Source: Thermoplasmata archaeon
GTDB taxonomy: Archaea; Thermoplasmatota; Thermoplasmata; Lutacidiplasmatales; UBA184
DNA: 64,000 nt
Assembly: GCA_027314915.1 (NCBI GenBank)
Contig: DAHUZZ010000003.1
Coordinates: 1 to 64,000, forward strand
Direction of reading: 5' to 3'
The position numbers were made by a program, and so were the translations under genes. The notes beneath the pieces are model-generated. The model was given only the letters and a program-made list of their open reading frames with translations. It searched no databases and had not been told where the DNA came from. This document shows, piece after piece, positions 25,718-33,690 of the stretch. Position 1 is the stretch's first letter. Every line of letters starts with the position of its first letter.

Positions 25718-27006
25718 GCGGCGTGCGACTCCTCGGGGGCGTGGTCGGGGGGCGCATCGCCGCTCCGCCCTCGAAATCCTACACCCATCGGGCGCTCGTG
25801 GCCGGCTTCCTCACCGGCCGACCCTACCACGTGCATCATCCGAACCCGGGGGAGGACGCCCGGGCCACCCTCTCCGGCCTCGAGGCGCTGGGGGCCGAGC
25901 TCGAGTTCCGCCGCAACGGCTGGACCCTGTGCGCCCGGCGCGGTACCGACGCCCCGCGCCCACGGTCCGGCGCCCGGGTCGACTGCCGCTCCTCCGGGAC
26001 GACGCTCCGGTTCCTGACCGCGGTCGCGGCCGCGCGGACGGGGGAGACGAGCTTCCGCGGGAGCCGGGAGCTCGCCCGCCGGCCGCTGACGGGGCTCCTG
26101 GACGCGCTGCGGGCCGGGGGCGCCCGGGTCCACGGCCCCCCCAAGGACCGGGCGCTCCCCTTCAGCATCCTCGGGAGGATCCGGCCGGGAGCGTACGAGC
26201 TCCCGGGCGACGTGAGCTCGCAGTACCTCTCGGCCATGCTCTTCGCCCTGCCCGGTCTCGCGGCGCCCTCGACGATCCGGGTCCGCGGTCGGCAGGTCTC
26301 GCGGCCCTACGTCGACGCCACGATCGCCGTCCTGCACGCCCACGGGGTGGACGTGCGGCGCACCGCGCTCGGGATCGAGGTGCCGGCGCCGCAGCGGTTC
26401 GTCGGACGCCAGTTCTTCGTGCCCGGGGACGTCTCCTCGGCCGCCTACCTCTGGAGCGCGGCCGCGCTCACCGGCGGCCGGGTCCGGGTCACCGGCATCG
26501 ATCCGCGGTGGCCCCAGGCGGACGTTGCCATCCTCGACCTCCTCGGGTCGATGGGGGCGCGAATCCATCGCGCGCGGCGGGCGATCACCGTGGAGGGCCC
26601 GGTCCGACGGAGGTTCGAGGCGGACCTGACCGCCGCCCCCGACCTCGCCCCGCTCGCCGCGGTCCTCGCGGCGTCGGTCCCGGGGGCGACCTCGGTCCTG
26701 CGGGGCGGCCCCCAGCTGCTCCACAAGGAGTCGGACCGGCGCGAGGGGTCGGAGGCGCTCGCCCGGGCGTTCGGGGCCGGGGTGCGTTCGGAGCCGGGAC
26801 GGATCGAGGTCACCGGCGGCCGGCGGCCCCGGGCGGTGCGGCTCGACGGCCTGACCGACCACCGCCTGGTCATGGCCGCGGCGGTGGGCGCCGCGTCGCT
26901 CGCCGCCCCGAGCCTCCTCTCCGACGCCGGGGCGGTCGACAAGTCCTACCCCGGGTTCTGGGCCGATCTCGCGCAGCTCGGCGTCGGGGTGGAGCGGAGA
27001 ACATGA
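25714..27006 (+). CDS. aroA: 3-Phosphoshikimate 1-carboxyvinyltransferase (EPSP synthase), 430 aa
   Basis: Transfers enolpyruvate from PEP to shikimate 3-phosphate. Two-domain inside-out barrel. Motifs include 'APPSKSYTHRALVAGFL' (catalytic Lys and Arg), 'DCRSSGTTLRFLTAVAA' (PEP-binding loop region; S where many enzymes have N-A-G), 'RPLTGLLDALRAGGA', 'DVSSQYLSAMLFALP', 'VPGDVSSAAYLWSAAALTGG', 'LHKESDR' and near the end 'DHRLVMAAAVGA'. Complete length. ATGA overlaps with the shikimate kinase and chorismate synthase. Confidence 0.94.
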   Translation: MSGVRLLGGVVGGRIAAPPSKSYTHRALVAGFLTGRPYHVHHPNPGEDARATLSGLEALGAELEFRRNGWTLCARRGTDAPRPRSGARVDCRSSGTTLRFLTAVAAARTGETSFRGSRELARRPLTGLLDALRAGGARVHGPPKDRALPFSILGRIRPGAYELPGDVSSQYLSAMLFALPGLAAPSTIRVRGRQVSRPYVDATIAVLHAHGVDVRRTALGIEVPAPQRFVGRQFFVPGDVSSAAYLWSAAALTGGRVRVTGIDPRWPQADVAILDLLGSMGARIHRARRAITVEGPVRRRFEADLTAAPDLAPLAAVLAASVPGATSVLRGGPQLLHKESDRREGSEALARAFGAGVRSEPGRIEVTGGRRPRAVRLDGLTDHRLVMAAAVGAASLAAPSLLSDAGAVDKSYPGFWADLAQLGVGVERRT

Positions 27007-28088
27007 TGTCCTTCGGGCGGGGGTTCCGGGTCGAGCTGTTCGGATCGAGCCACGCCCCGCAGGTCGGCGCCGTGATCGAGGGGGTGCCCGAGGGGATGGC
27101 GCTCGACCTCGACGCCCTCCAGGCGATGCTCGACCGCCGGCGTCCGGTCGGCCGGTCGCTCGCTTCGCGTCGGCAGGAGGAGGACCGGCTCGTGCTCGAC
27201 GAAGGGATCGAAGGGGGCGTCGTGGTGGGACCCCGGGTCCGCGCGCACGTCGCGAACCTGGATGTCCGCCCGGCGGATTACGAGCCGTACCGGACGCTCC
27301 CCCGGCCGGGGCACGCCGACTATCCGGCCCGGACCCGGTACGGCCCGGAGGCGGACCTCGCCGGGGGCGGCATCTTCTCCGGCCGCATGACCGTGGGGCT
27401 CGTCCTCGCCGGCGCGATCGCCTCCCAGATGCTGAGGCCGAAGGGGTTCGACGTGGTGAGCTTCACGAGCTCCGTGGGCGGGATCGGGTGCGAGGTCGAC
27501 GAGCGCGGGCCGCTCCGCGAACTCGCCCACGCGGCCGGGCTCAACGAGGTGGGCTGCCCGGACCCGGACGCGGCCGAGGCGATGGCCCAGGCGATCGCGG
27601 AGGCGCGTCGGGCCGGCGACAGCCTGGGGGGCCTCGTCGAGACCCGGGCCGACGGACTCCCGGTCGGGCTCGGCGAGCCCTTCTTCGATTCCCTGGAGTC
27701 GGAGATCGCCCACCTGGCCTTCTCCGTGCCGGCGGTCAAGGGCATCGAGTTCGGGGCCGGGTTCGCCGCGGCCCGGATGCGCGGGAGCGAGCACAACGAC
27801 CCCTTCTACTGGGTCGAGGGCGCCGTGCGGACCCGGACCAACCACGCCGGCGGGATCCTGGGCGGGCTCTCGAACGGGATGCCGCTCCGGTTCCGCGTCG
27901 CGGTCAAGCCGACCAGCTCCATCGCCCGGCCCCAGGAGACGGTGGACCTCGCGCGGCGCACGCCGGCCACCCTCGTCGTCCGCGGGCGCCACGACCCCTG
28001 CATCGTGCCCCGGGCCGTCGTCGTGCTCGAGTCGATCACCTGGATCGCGCTCGCCGATCTGGCCCGGACCGGGGGGTTCGCGCCGTGA
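27003..28088 (+). CDS. aroC: Chorismate synthase, 361 aa
   Basis: FMN-dependent 1,4-trans elimination of phosphate from EPSP to chorismate. 'ELFGSSHAPQVGAVIEGVPEGM' is the N-terminal signature; typical enzymes have GESHG, here GSSHA. 'RPGHADYPARTRYG' and 'AGGGIFSGRMTVGLVLAGAIA' carry the conserved His and FMN-site residues, and 'GSEHNDPFYW', 'TNHAGGILGGLSNGMPL' and 'KPTSSIARPQETVD' are all present. The two N-terminal substitutions are worth noting but occur in other divergent archaeal enzymes. ATG 27003 overlaps the aroA stop. Confidence 0.94.
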   Translation: MMSFGRGFRVELFGSSHAPQVGAVIEGVPEGMALDLDALQAMLDRRRPVGRSLASRRQEEDRLVLDEGIEGGVVVGPRVRAHVANLDVRPADYEPYRTLPRPGHADYPARTRYGPEADLAGGGIFSGRMTVGLVLAGAIASQMLRPKGFDVVSFTSSVGGIGCEVDERGPLRELAHAAGLNEVGCPDPDAAEAMAQAIAEARRAGDSLGGLVETRADGLPVGLGEPFFDSLESEIAHLAFSVPAVKGIEFGAGFAAARMRGSEHNDPFYWVEGAVRTRTNHAGGILGGLSNGMPLRFRVAVKPTSSIARPQETVDLARRTPATLVVRGRHDPCIVPRAVVVLESITWIALADLARTGGFAP

Positions 28089-29137
28089 CGGGCCGCCTCC
28101 CCGTCGCGGTGCTCGGCGCCGGCGGGCTCATCGGACAGCACTTCGTCGAGCGGCTCCTCGACCATCCGGACTTCGAGCTCCGCGCGCTCACGGGGGGTTC
28201 CCGTTCGAGCGGTCGCCGCCTCGGGGAGCTCTGGCGGATCTCCGGTTCCCCGCCCGGAGCGGCCGAGGAGCTCCCGCTCGAGAGCACGTCACCGTCGGCG
28301 CTCGCCCGGCGCGGCATCCGCGTCGCCTTCTCCGGGCTCCCGTCCGGGGAGGCGGCCGCCGTGGAACGGGAGCTCGTGCGCCGGGGGATCCACGTCTTCT
28401 CGAACGCGAGCGACCACCGGGGGGCGCCCGGCGTCCCGCTGCTCCTCCCCGAGGTGAACGGTCCCATCCTGGCGCGGCAGGTGCGCCGCGGAGCGACGCT
28501 CCTCGTCACCAATCCGAACTGCACGGCGACCGGGCTCGCGCTCGCCCTCGCGCCGATCCTCCCGCATCTGCGTCCGCAGAGCCTCCATGTCGCCACCTAC
28601 CAGGCGCTCTCCGGCGCGGGGCTCCCGGGCGTCGCGTCCCTCGCCGCGTTGGACAATGTCCTGCCCTTCATCCCGGGCGAGGAGGAGAAGGTCGCGCGGG
28701 AGACGAACCTCCTCCTCGGCCGGGCCCGGGGCCGGACGGTCCGCCCGGCCGGCCTGCCGATCCTGGCGAACTGCGCGCGCGTCGGGGTCCGGGACGGTCA
28801 CCTCGAGGCGGTCTCGCTCGTGGCCCGCGGCCGCCCGACGGTGGCCGAGCTCACGCGGGCCTGGGAGGAGTTCGATCCGCTCCGGGGCCGCACCCTCGCC
28901 TCCGCGCCCCATCCCCCGGTCCGCTTCGATCCCCGGGACGACCGGCCCCAGCCGCTCCGGGACCGGGATTCGGGATCCGGTCGCACGCGGGGGATGCCGG
29001 TCGTCGTCGGTCGGCCCCGCTGGGAGCCCCCGTACTTCCGGTTCTTCGTGCTGAGCCACAATGCCGTGCGAGGCGGGGCCGGCGGTTCGCTGCTCAATGC
29101 GGAGTTCGCCCGGGAGGAGGGGTACCTTCCCTCATGA
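28085..29137 (+). CDS. asd: Aspartate-semialdehyde dehydrogenase, 350 aa
   Basis: NADPH-dependent reduction of aspartyl phosphate to L-aspartate semialdehyde. NADP-binding 'AVLGAGGLIGQHFVERLLDHPDFEL' opens the protein, the catalytic Cys is in 'TNPNCTATGLALALAPI', and 'LPILANCARVGVRDGHLEAVSL' contains the expected catalytic His region. Archaeal/fungal-type length. In this lineage its product is also the amino donor/acceptor unit for ADH synthase, which explains its place inside the aromatic operon. GTG 28085 overlaps the aroC stop and its stop overlaps the kinase start. Confidence 0.92.
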   Translation: MTGRLPVAVLGAGGLIGQHFVERLLDHPDFELRALTGGSRSSGRRLGELWRISGSPPGAAEELPLESTSPSALARRGIRVAFSGLPSGEAAAVERELVRRGIHVFSNASDHRGAPGVPLLLPEVNGPILARQVRRGATLLVTNPNCTATGLALALAPILPHLRPQSLHVATYQALSGAGLPGVASLAALDNVLPFIPGEEEKVARETNLLLGRARGRTVRPAGLPILANCARVGVRDGHLEAVSLVARGRPTVAELTRAWEEFDPLRGRTLASAPHPPVRFDPRDDRPQPLRDRDSGSGRTRGMPVVVGRPRWEPPYFRFFVLSHNAVRGGAGGSLLNAEFAREEGYLPS

Positions 29138-30321
29138 CGCGGTCACGCGTCGCCCGATCCCCGGGGCCCCCCACGGTGATCAAGTTCGGGGGGTCGACCC
29201 TGACCACACCCGGCAGGGTGGTCCAGTGGATCCGCCGCACGCGCGAGCGCGCCCCGCGGCTGGTGGTGGTGGTCTCGGCGCGGGCGAAGGTGACGGATGC
29301 GCTCGAGCGGGCGCTCGATCGACCCGGGGATACCGCGGGCCACCAGAGGCTCCTGACCCGGCTGCGCCGCCTCCACCGGCCCCTCACGCCGGAGATCCGC
29401 GGCGAGCTCGGGCGGCTCCGCGGTCGCTTCCGCGCGCTCGAGCGCGGGGGGGCGAGCGACCCCGACCTTCGGCCGGCGATCAGCGCGACCGGAGAGCGCC
29501 TGGCGGCCGAGTGGATGGCCGAACAGCTCCGGGCGAACGGGCTGCCGGCCCGGGTCCTGCACGCCGATCGCGCGGGGCTCCGGGTGCGCGGGGGACCCGC
29601 CGCGCCCCGCGTCAATCTCCCGGGCTCGGCGCGGGAGTTCCGGGCCGCGGCGCGGGCGGCGCTCCGGCACGGCACGGTCGCGATCCTCACCGGCTACCTC
29701 GGTCGCGGACCGGGCGGAGCGGTGCGGACGCTCGGTCGCGGAGGCTCCGATTACACGGCCGTGGCGTGTGCGGCGATCCTCGGTGCCCGGGACGTGGTGC
29801 TCGTGAAGCGCGATGCGCCGCTGCGTGCGGCCGATCCGGCCCTCCTCTCGGGGGCGGCGCCGATCCCGGAGCTCAGCTACGCGCGCGCGGGACTGCTGGC
29901 CCGGCTGGGCGCGCGGGCGCTCCATCCCCCGGCGATCGCGCTCGCCCGGAGGACCCGGATCGGGATCCACATCACGTCGCTCCACGACCCCTCCCGCGCG
30001 ACCCGCATCGACCGGGGGACGCGGGACCCCGATCACCCGATCCTCGTCCTCCTCCCCGCGGCGCGCGCCGGGCCGGACGCCCGCCCACCGGCGGTCCGGG
30101 TCGCGGTCGTCGGCGGGGCGGCGGGCCGTACGCCCTCGGAGCTCCCGCCCACGGTGGACCGGATCCGGGTCCTGCGCGGGCTCACGGTCCTGGAGCTCGG
30201 GCTGGGCGACCCCGTGCAGGCCTTGGCCCGCCTCCACCGCTCGCTCGTGGGGGGAGCCCATCGGCTCCGGCAGGGTCAAGCTTATTCGACCGGGCCCTCC
30301 GTGGGGCGTTCGACCCGATGA
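29134..30321 (+). CDS. Aspartate kinase, 395 aa
   Basis: Phosphorylates L-aspartate, the first step to aspartate semialdehyde. Amino-acid-kinase fold: 'VIKFGGSTLTTPGRVVQWI' (ATP site), 'LVVVVSARAKVTDALERAL', 'SATGERLAAEWMAEQL', 'ILTGYLGRGPGGAVRTLGRGGSDYTAVACA' (aspartate/ATP site) and 'VVLVKRDAPLRAADP'. After the kinase domain (about residue 290) only a shortened ACT-like region remains ('GLTVLELGL'), so the tandem ACT regulation of standard lysC may be reduced. Co-expression with asd and ADH synthase points to supply of the shikimate route. Confidence 0.9.
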   Translation: MTRSRVARSPGPPTVIKFGGSTLTTPGRVVQWIRRTRERAPRLVVVVSARAKVTDALERALDRPGDTAGHQRLLTRLRRLHRPLTPEIRGELGRLRGRFRALERGGASDPDLRPAISATGERLAAEWMAEQLRANGLPARVLHADRAGLRVRGGPAAPRVNLPGSAREFRAAARAALRHGTVAILTGYLGRGPGGAVRTLGRGGSDYTAVACAAILGARDVVLVKRDAPLRAADPALLSGAAPIPELSYARAGLLARLGARALHPPAIALARRTRIGIHITSLHDPSRATRIDRGTRDPDHPILVLLPAARAGPDARPPAVRVAVVGGAAGRTPSELPPTVDRIRVLRGLTVLELGLGDPVQALARLHRSLVGGAHRLRQGQAYSTGPSVGRSTR

Positions 30322-30968
30322 GGACGTTCGTCAAGATCTGCGGCATCACCGACCCGGCGATCCTCTCCGAGATCCCGTACGGCGGGGGAGCGGGGTTCCT
30401 GATCGGGGCGCCCGAGTCGCCGCGCTCCCTGACCGTGGAGCAGGTGCCCCCGCTCATCGACCGGTTGCCGAACGGCGTCGAGGCGTGGGGGGTCGTCGTC
30501 GACCCCACCGCCGAGCTCATCCACCGGCTCTACGACGAGGCCGGCGTGGACCGCATCCAGGTGTACGGGCCGGTCCCCTCCGGCCTCGAGTTCCTGGAGA
30601 TCCACCCCCTGGTCCCGTCGCTGCCGGTGGCGCCGGAGGGGACGCCGGGAAGCCCCCCGACGGTGCCCCCGGCCGAGGACTATCCTCGGCTCCACCTCGA
30701 CGCCGCCGGTACCCCGTGGGTCTCGGGAAGCCTCCTCACGCCCGACTGGTCGGTCTGCGCGTCGCTCGTCGACGCCCATCCGGGACGGAAGTTCACCCTC
30801 GCGGGCGGGCTGAGCCCCGAGAACGTCGCCGAGGCGCTCACGCGGGTCCGCCCCTGGGGGATCGATCTCGCCGCCGGGGTCGAGAGCGCGCCCGGCCGCA
30901 AGGAGGTCGCCCGGATCCGGGCCCTCCTCACCGCCGTGGACGCCTACGAGAAAGAGCTCCTGACCTGA
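30318..30968 (+). CDS. trpF: Phosphoribosylanthranilate isomerase (TrpF), 216 aa
   Basis: Amadori rearrangement in tryptophan synthesis, beta/alpha barrel. The N-terminal 'TFVKICGITDPAI' holds the catalytic Cys. 'LHLDAAGTPWVSGSLLTPDW' is where the general-acid Asp is expected, although the loop is longer and less canonical than in bacterial TrpF. 'FTLAGGLSPENVAEAL' and 'GIDLAAGVESAPGRK' form the phosphate-binding end. No other trp genes are in the window. ATG 30318 overlaps the kinase stop; it is the last gene of the aromatic operon. Confidence 0.9.
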   Translation: MRTFVKICGITDPAILSEIPYGGGAGFLIGAPESPRSLTVEQVPPLIDRLPNGVEAWGVVVDPTAELIHRLYDEAGVDRIQVYGPVPSGLEFLEIHPLVPSLPVAPEGTPGSPPTVPPAEDYPRLHLDAAGTPWVSGSLLTPDWSVCASLVDAHPGRKFTLAGGLSPENVAEALTRVRPWGIDLAAGVESAPGRKEVARIRALLTAVDAYEKELLT

Positions 30969-31010
30969 GCGGGCGCGGCCCCCGGGGGTGGGGATCGGAC
31001 CGCTTAAACG

Positions 31011-31847
31011 ATGGGGTTAGAGGATTCCGCGGGCCATGACGCTCGGGCGGTCTCTGCGGGGCCCACGACGTCCGAAGCTCCGCCGCGCCCGACGATCCTC
31101 CTGCCCCCCGTGCTGGACGGCTCCCCGGAGGAGTTCGACCCGCTGCTCCGTGCGCTGAAGGAGTCGGTCGCCCCGCTCTCGCACGAGACCGAGTTCGCCG
31201 CCTGGAACGAGCTGCCGGTCTGCTACGGCATCGGTTCCGAGGTGGTCCGCATCAAGCGCACCGTCGACTGGGCCGGGGTCCCGGCGGTCGACCTCCTCGG
31301 GGTCGGCGGAGGCGCGGCGATCGCGGTCGCGTTCGCGATGCGCTACCCGAAGCGGGTCGGAAGCCTCGGCCTCATCGAATCGCTGGGGTTCCTCCGGGCC
31401 CTGACGGCGGAGCTCGACGTCGCCGAGGAGGACGCGGCGGTCGTCGACCCGGCCCGTTGGAGCGACGAGACCGCCCTCGAGGTGCTGGTCCGCCGGACGG
31501 TCGATCCGAGCCTCTCCTCCGAGGTGTACCGACGGCTGCTCGCCTTGACGCGGGAGCACCGGCTCGCAGTACCGAAGGCCCGCGCCTTCCTCCGGGCGCT
31601 GGAGGAGTACCCGGCCGACCTGCACCTCCTGCGCCAGGTCACCGCGCCCGTCTACCTGGCCTGGGGGAGCCTCTCGAATCCGGTCTGGGTGCGTGCCCAC
31701 CGTGCGCTCGCCGAGCGGTTCCCCCGCTCGCGCACGCACGAGTTCCCGGGGCGGCACACGTTCGATCCCCCGCACCGCTCCGAGCCGGAGCGGGTGGCCG
31801 AGGACCTGATCTCGATGTGGTCGGAGCCGCGGCCGAAAGCCGCCTAG
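31011..31847 (+). CDS. Alpha/beta-hydrolase-fold protein lacking the nucleophile motif, 278 aa
   Basis: The fold is recognisable: 'VDLLGVGGGAAIAVAFAMRYPKRVGSLGLIE' is the strand-elbow-helix, 'VTAPVYLAWGSLSNPVW' the later strand, and 'FPGRHTFDPPHR' contains the His. The nucleophile elbow, normally G-x-S-x-G, reads GVGGG, so the Ser is replaced by Gly. Either the protein is non-hydrolytic or it uses another residue. The start is ATG 31011, close behind a 'CTTAAACG' element that could be a promoter for a downstream start. It converges on the methyltransferase with a 4-nt overlap. Confidence 0.65.
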   Translation: MGLEDSAGHDARAVSAGPTTSEAPPRPTILLPPVLDGSPEEFDPLLRALKESVAPLSHETEFAAWNELPVCYGIGSEVVRIKRTVDWAGVPAVDLLGVGGGAAIAVAFAMRYPKRVGSLGLIESLGFLRALTAELDVAEEDAAVVDPARWSDETALEVLVRRTVDPSLSSEVYRRLLALTREHRLAVPKARAFLRALEEYPADLHLLRQVTAPVYLAWGSLSNPVWVRAHRALAERFPRSRTHEFPGRHTFDPPHRSEPERVAEDLISMWSEPRPKAA

Positions 31848-32614
31848 CGGCGGGCGTACAGGACCCGGTCGTCGAGGTCGTTCCAGAGCGCGGCGACCCG
31901 CCGGAAGCCCGCGCGACGGAGCGCGCGGACGTGGACCTCCCATGGGGGCGTCGCGTGGTGGGGATGCTCGGCCCGGCGGCGGGTGCGTTCCTGGAACTCC
32001 GCCCGGAGCGCCGGCAGCCGTTCGGCGTCCGCCCACCACTTCTCCCAGCCCTTCCACGGGGCGCCGGCCGCGGCCGAGCGGTCGCGGACCTTCCGGGTCC
32101 GCCGCGAGAGCCGTTGGAGGTCCCGTTCGGCGGGGCCGAAGGGGAGGAGGTCGGCGTTGAGGACGATGCCCCCCGGCCGGAGGATCCGAGCGAGGTCGGA
32201 GTACAGCCGTCCCAGGGCGGGGGCCTTGAGCCAGTGGAGCGCGGAGGTGCTGAACGCGGCGTCGAACCGGCGGGCCGGGAGCGCGGCCGGGAACCCCGCC
32301 GATCCCAGCTGCGCGTCGATCCAACGGAGCCGCCCGCCCTGCGAGCCGAGCGCCCCCTGCCCGATCCGCAGGGTGACGGGATCGTAGTCCACCGCGCAGA
32401 CCCGCGCGCTCGGGAACCTCCGGAGCAGGCGGACGCTCAACGAGCCGGGTCCGCAGCCGAGGTCGAGGGCGGAGAACCTCCGGCCGAGCGACGCCTCGGC
32501 CAGGTCGAAGATCCGGGCGAACCGGGCCTCCCGGTCCGGGAGGAACATCTCCTGCTGGGCATCCCAGCGCGCGAGCCACGGGCTCCAGTCCGTCTCGGGG
32601 CTCCTGCGGACCAC
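31844..32614 (-). CDS. Class I SAM-dependent methyltransferase, 256 aa
   Basis: Rossmann methyltransferase: motif I 'FSALDLGCGPGSLSVRLLRRFP', acidic 'VCAVDYDPVTL', 'FDAAFSTSALHWLKAP' and 'LARILRPGGIVLNADLLPF'. The pattern resembles trans-aconitate/small-molecule methyltransferases. A C-terminal Arg/Trp-rich segment ('HATPPWEVHVRALRRAGF') follows. GTG start at 32614, about 45-60 nt downstream of an A/T element shared with the divergent ZIP gene. Substrate unknown. Confidence 0.8.
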   Translation of the reverse strand: MVRRSPETDWSPWLARWDAQQEMFLPDREARFARIFDLAEASLGRRFSALDLGCGPGSLSVRLLRRFPSARVCAVDYDPVTLRIGQGALGSQGGRLRWIDAQLGSAGFPAALPARRFDAAFSTSALHWLKAPALGRLYSDLARILRPGGIVLNADLLPFGPAERDLQRLSRRTRKVRDRSAAAGAPWKGWEKWWADAERLPALRAEFQERTRRRAEHPHHATPPWEVHVRALRRAGFRRVAALWNDLDDRVLYARR

Positions 32615-32676
32615 GGCAGGGGCCAGCGGGCACCGGGATTTGAGCTCCGTTCCCCCGGAGCGTCCCGTTGCGACAA

Positions 32677-32692
32677 CCTAAGTACTCAAGGG
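32677..32692. promoter_or_regulatory. Divergent TATA-like element between methyltransferase and ZIP genes
   Basis: ACCTAAGTACTCAAGG is the only A/T-rich stretch in the 100-bp spacer. It sits about 30-35 nt before the ZIP ATG at 32716 and could also drive the methyltransferase with a longer leader. Confidence 0.4.
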
Positions 32693-32715
32693 GAGACCAC
32701 CGGTCGGGTCACGGG

Positions 32716-33690
32716 ATGGGCTTCGCCGAATTCCTGGCGGTCACCCTCCTGATGGGGCTGTCGATCTTCCTCTCCCTCCCGCTGGTCCTCCGCCGGAGCC
32801 GCCAGGCGCGCACGACGACGCTCCTCGGCGCGCTCGCGATCGGGATCCTCGTCTTCCTGCTGGCCGACATCTTCGGCGACGTCCTGGGGGTCCTCGCGAG
32901 CCGGACGAACACCTACCTCACCGATCCCGTCCCCGACCTCGCCTTCGTGGGCGGCGTGCTGCTCGCCTTCCTCTTCCTCTACCTCTTCGAGTCGCGCGAG
33001 GGCGCGGGGACGCCCTCCGCCCGGAGGCTCGCCATCATCATCGCCGTCGGGATGGCGTTCCAGAACCTGACCGAGGGGCTCGTCTTCGGCGTCGCCTGGT
33101 CCGCCGGGACGGTGGGCCTCGAGGCGGTGGTCTTCCTCGGGTTCGTGATCCAGAACATCACCGAGGGGTTCCCGATCGGCGCCCCCTTCTTCGGCGAGAG
33201 CGAGCGGCCGGCGGGGCTCCTCGCGAGCCTCTTCTTCCTCGCCGGCATCACGACGGTCCTCGGGGGCGTGATCGGCTACTTCCACACGACGGTGCTCGTC
33301 GAGGTCTTCTTCGACGCGCTCGCCATCGGGGCCATCCTCTACGTGCTCGTCCCCATGCTCCGGGGCGCGTTCCGCCCCCTCGCGACCCCGGAGGCGGGCC
33401 GCGCCCGGGACCGGCTCGTCTACCTCGGGCTCCTGGGAGGCTTCCTCCTGGGCTTCCTGTCAACGCGATCTGAACGGGAGCGCCCGGCCGGGCCGTCTCA
33501 CGGGCGCATCCGTTCGAGCGCGAGGCAGCGCACGGAGCCGGCGGGGTCCACCGCGGCGAGCAGGAACTCCTTGCGGACGCCCTGCGCGAGCCGCACGTGG
33601 CCCGCGACGGTGGGCCACGGGGCCTTCAGGTCGCTCGGCGCGGCCTGGATCAAGTACCGGGCGTGCGTGTGCTCCGGGTCCCGTACGTAG
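32716..33690 (+). CDS. ZIP-family metal transporter with probable C-terminal frameshift
   Basis: Divalent-metal (zinc) transporter. About eight hydrophobic helices; TM4-5 carry the metal-binding motifs 'AFQNLTEGLVFGVAW' and 'IQNITEGFPIGAPFF'. The natural end is expected just after 'LGGFLLGFL'. In the sequence as given the frame continues to 33690, antisense to EndA, with Arg/Ser-rich non-protein-like residues. Inserting one base near 33459 would change the end to a typical 'LVNAI' plus TGA at 33471-33473, give exactly 253 codons, and leave 24 nt before EndA. I conclude a 1-nt deletion, either real or a sequencing error. The body of the transporter is intact. Confidence 0.82.
   Translation: MGFAEFLAVTLLMGLSIFLSLPLVLRRSRQARTTTLLGALAIGILVFLLADIFGDVLGVLASRTNTYLTDPVPDLAFVGGVLLAFLFLYLFESREGAGTPSARRLAIIIAVGMAFQNLTEGLVFGVAWSAGTVGLEAVVFLGFVIQNITEGFPIGAPFFGESERPAGLLASLFFLAGITTVLGGVIGYFHTTVLVEVFFDALAIGAILYVLVPMLRGAFRPLATPEAGRARDRLVYLGLLGGFLLGFLSTRSERERPAGPSHGRIRSSARQRTEPAGSTAASRNSLRTPCASRTWPATVGHGAFRSLGAAWIKYRACVCSGSRT

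Noticed and set aside
25419-28088. 889-aa plus-strand ORF
   Set aside because: Only the part from 27003 is chorismate synthase; the front is an out-of-frame copy of shikimate kinase and EPSP synthase.
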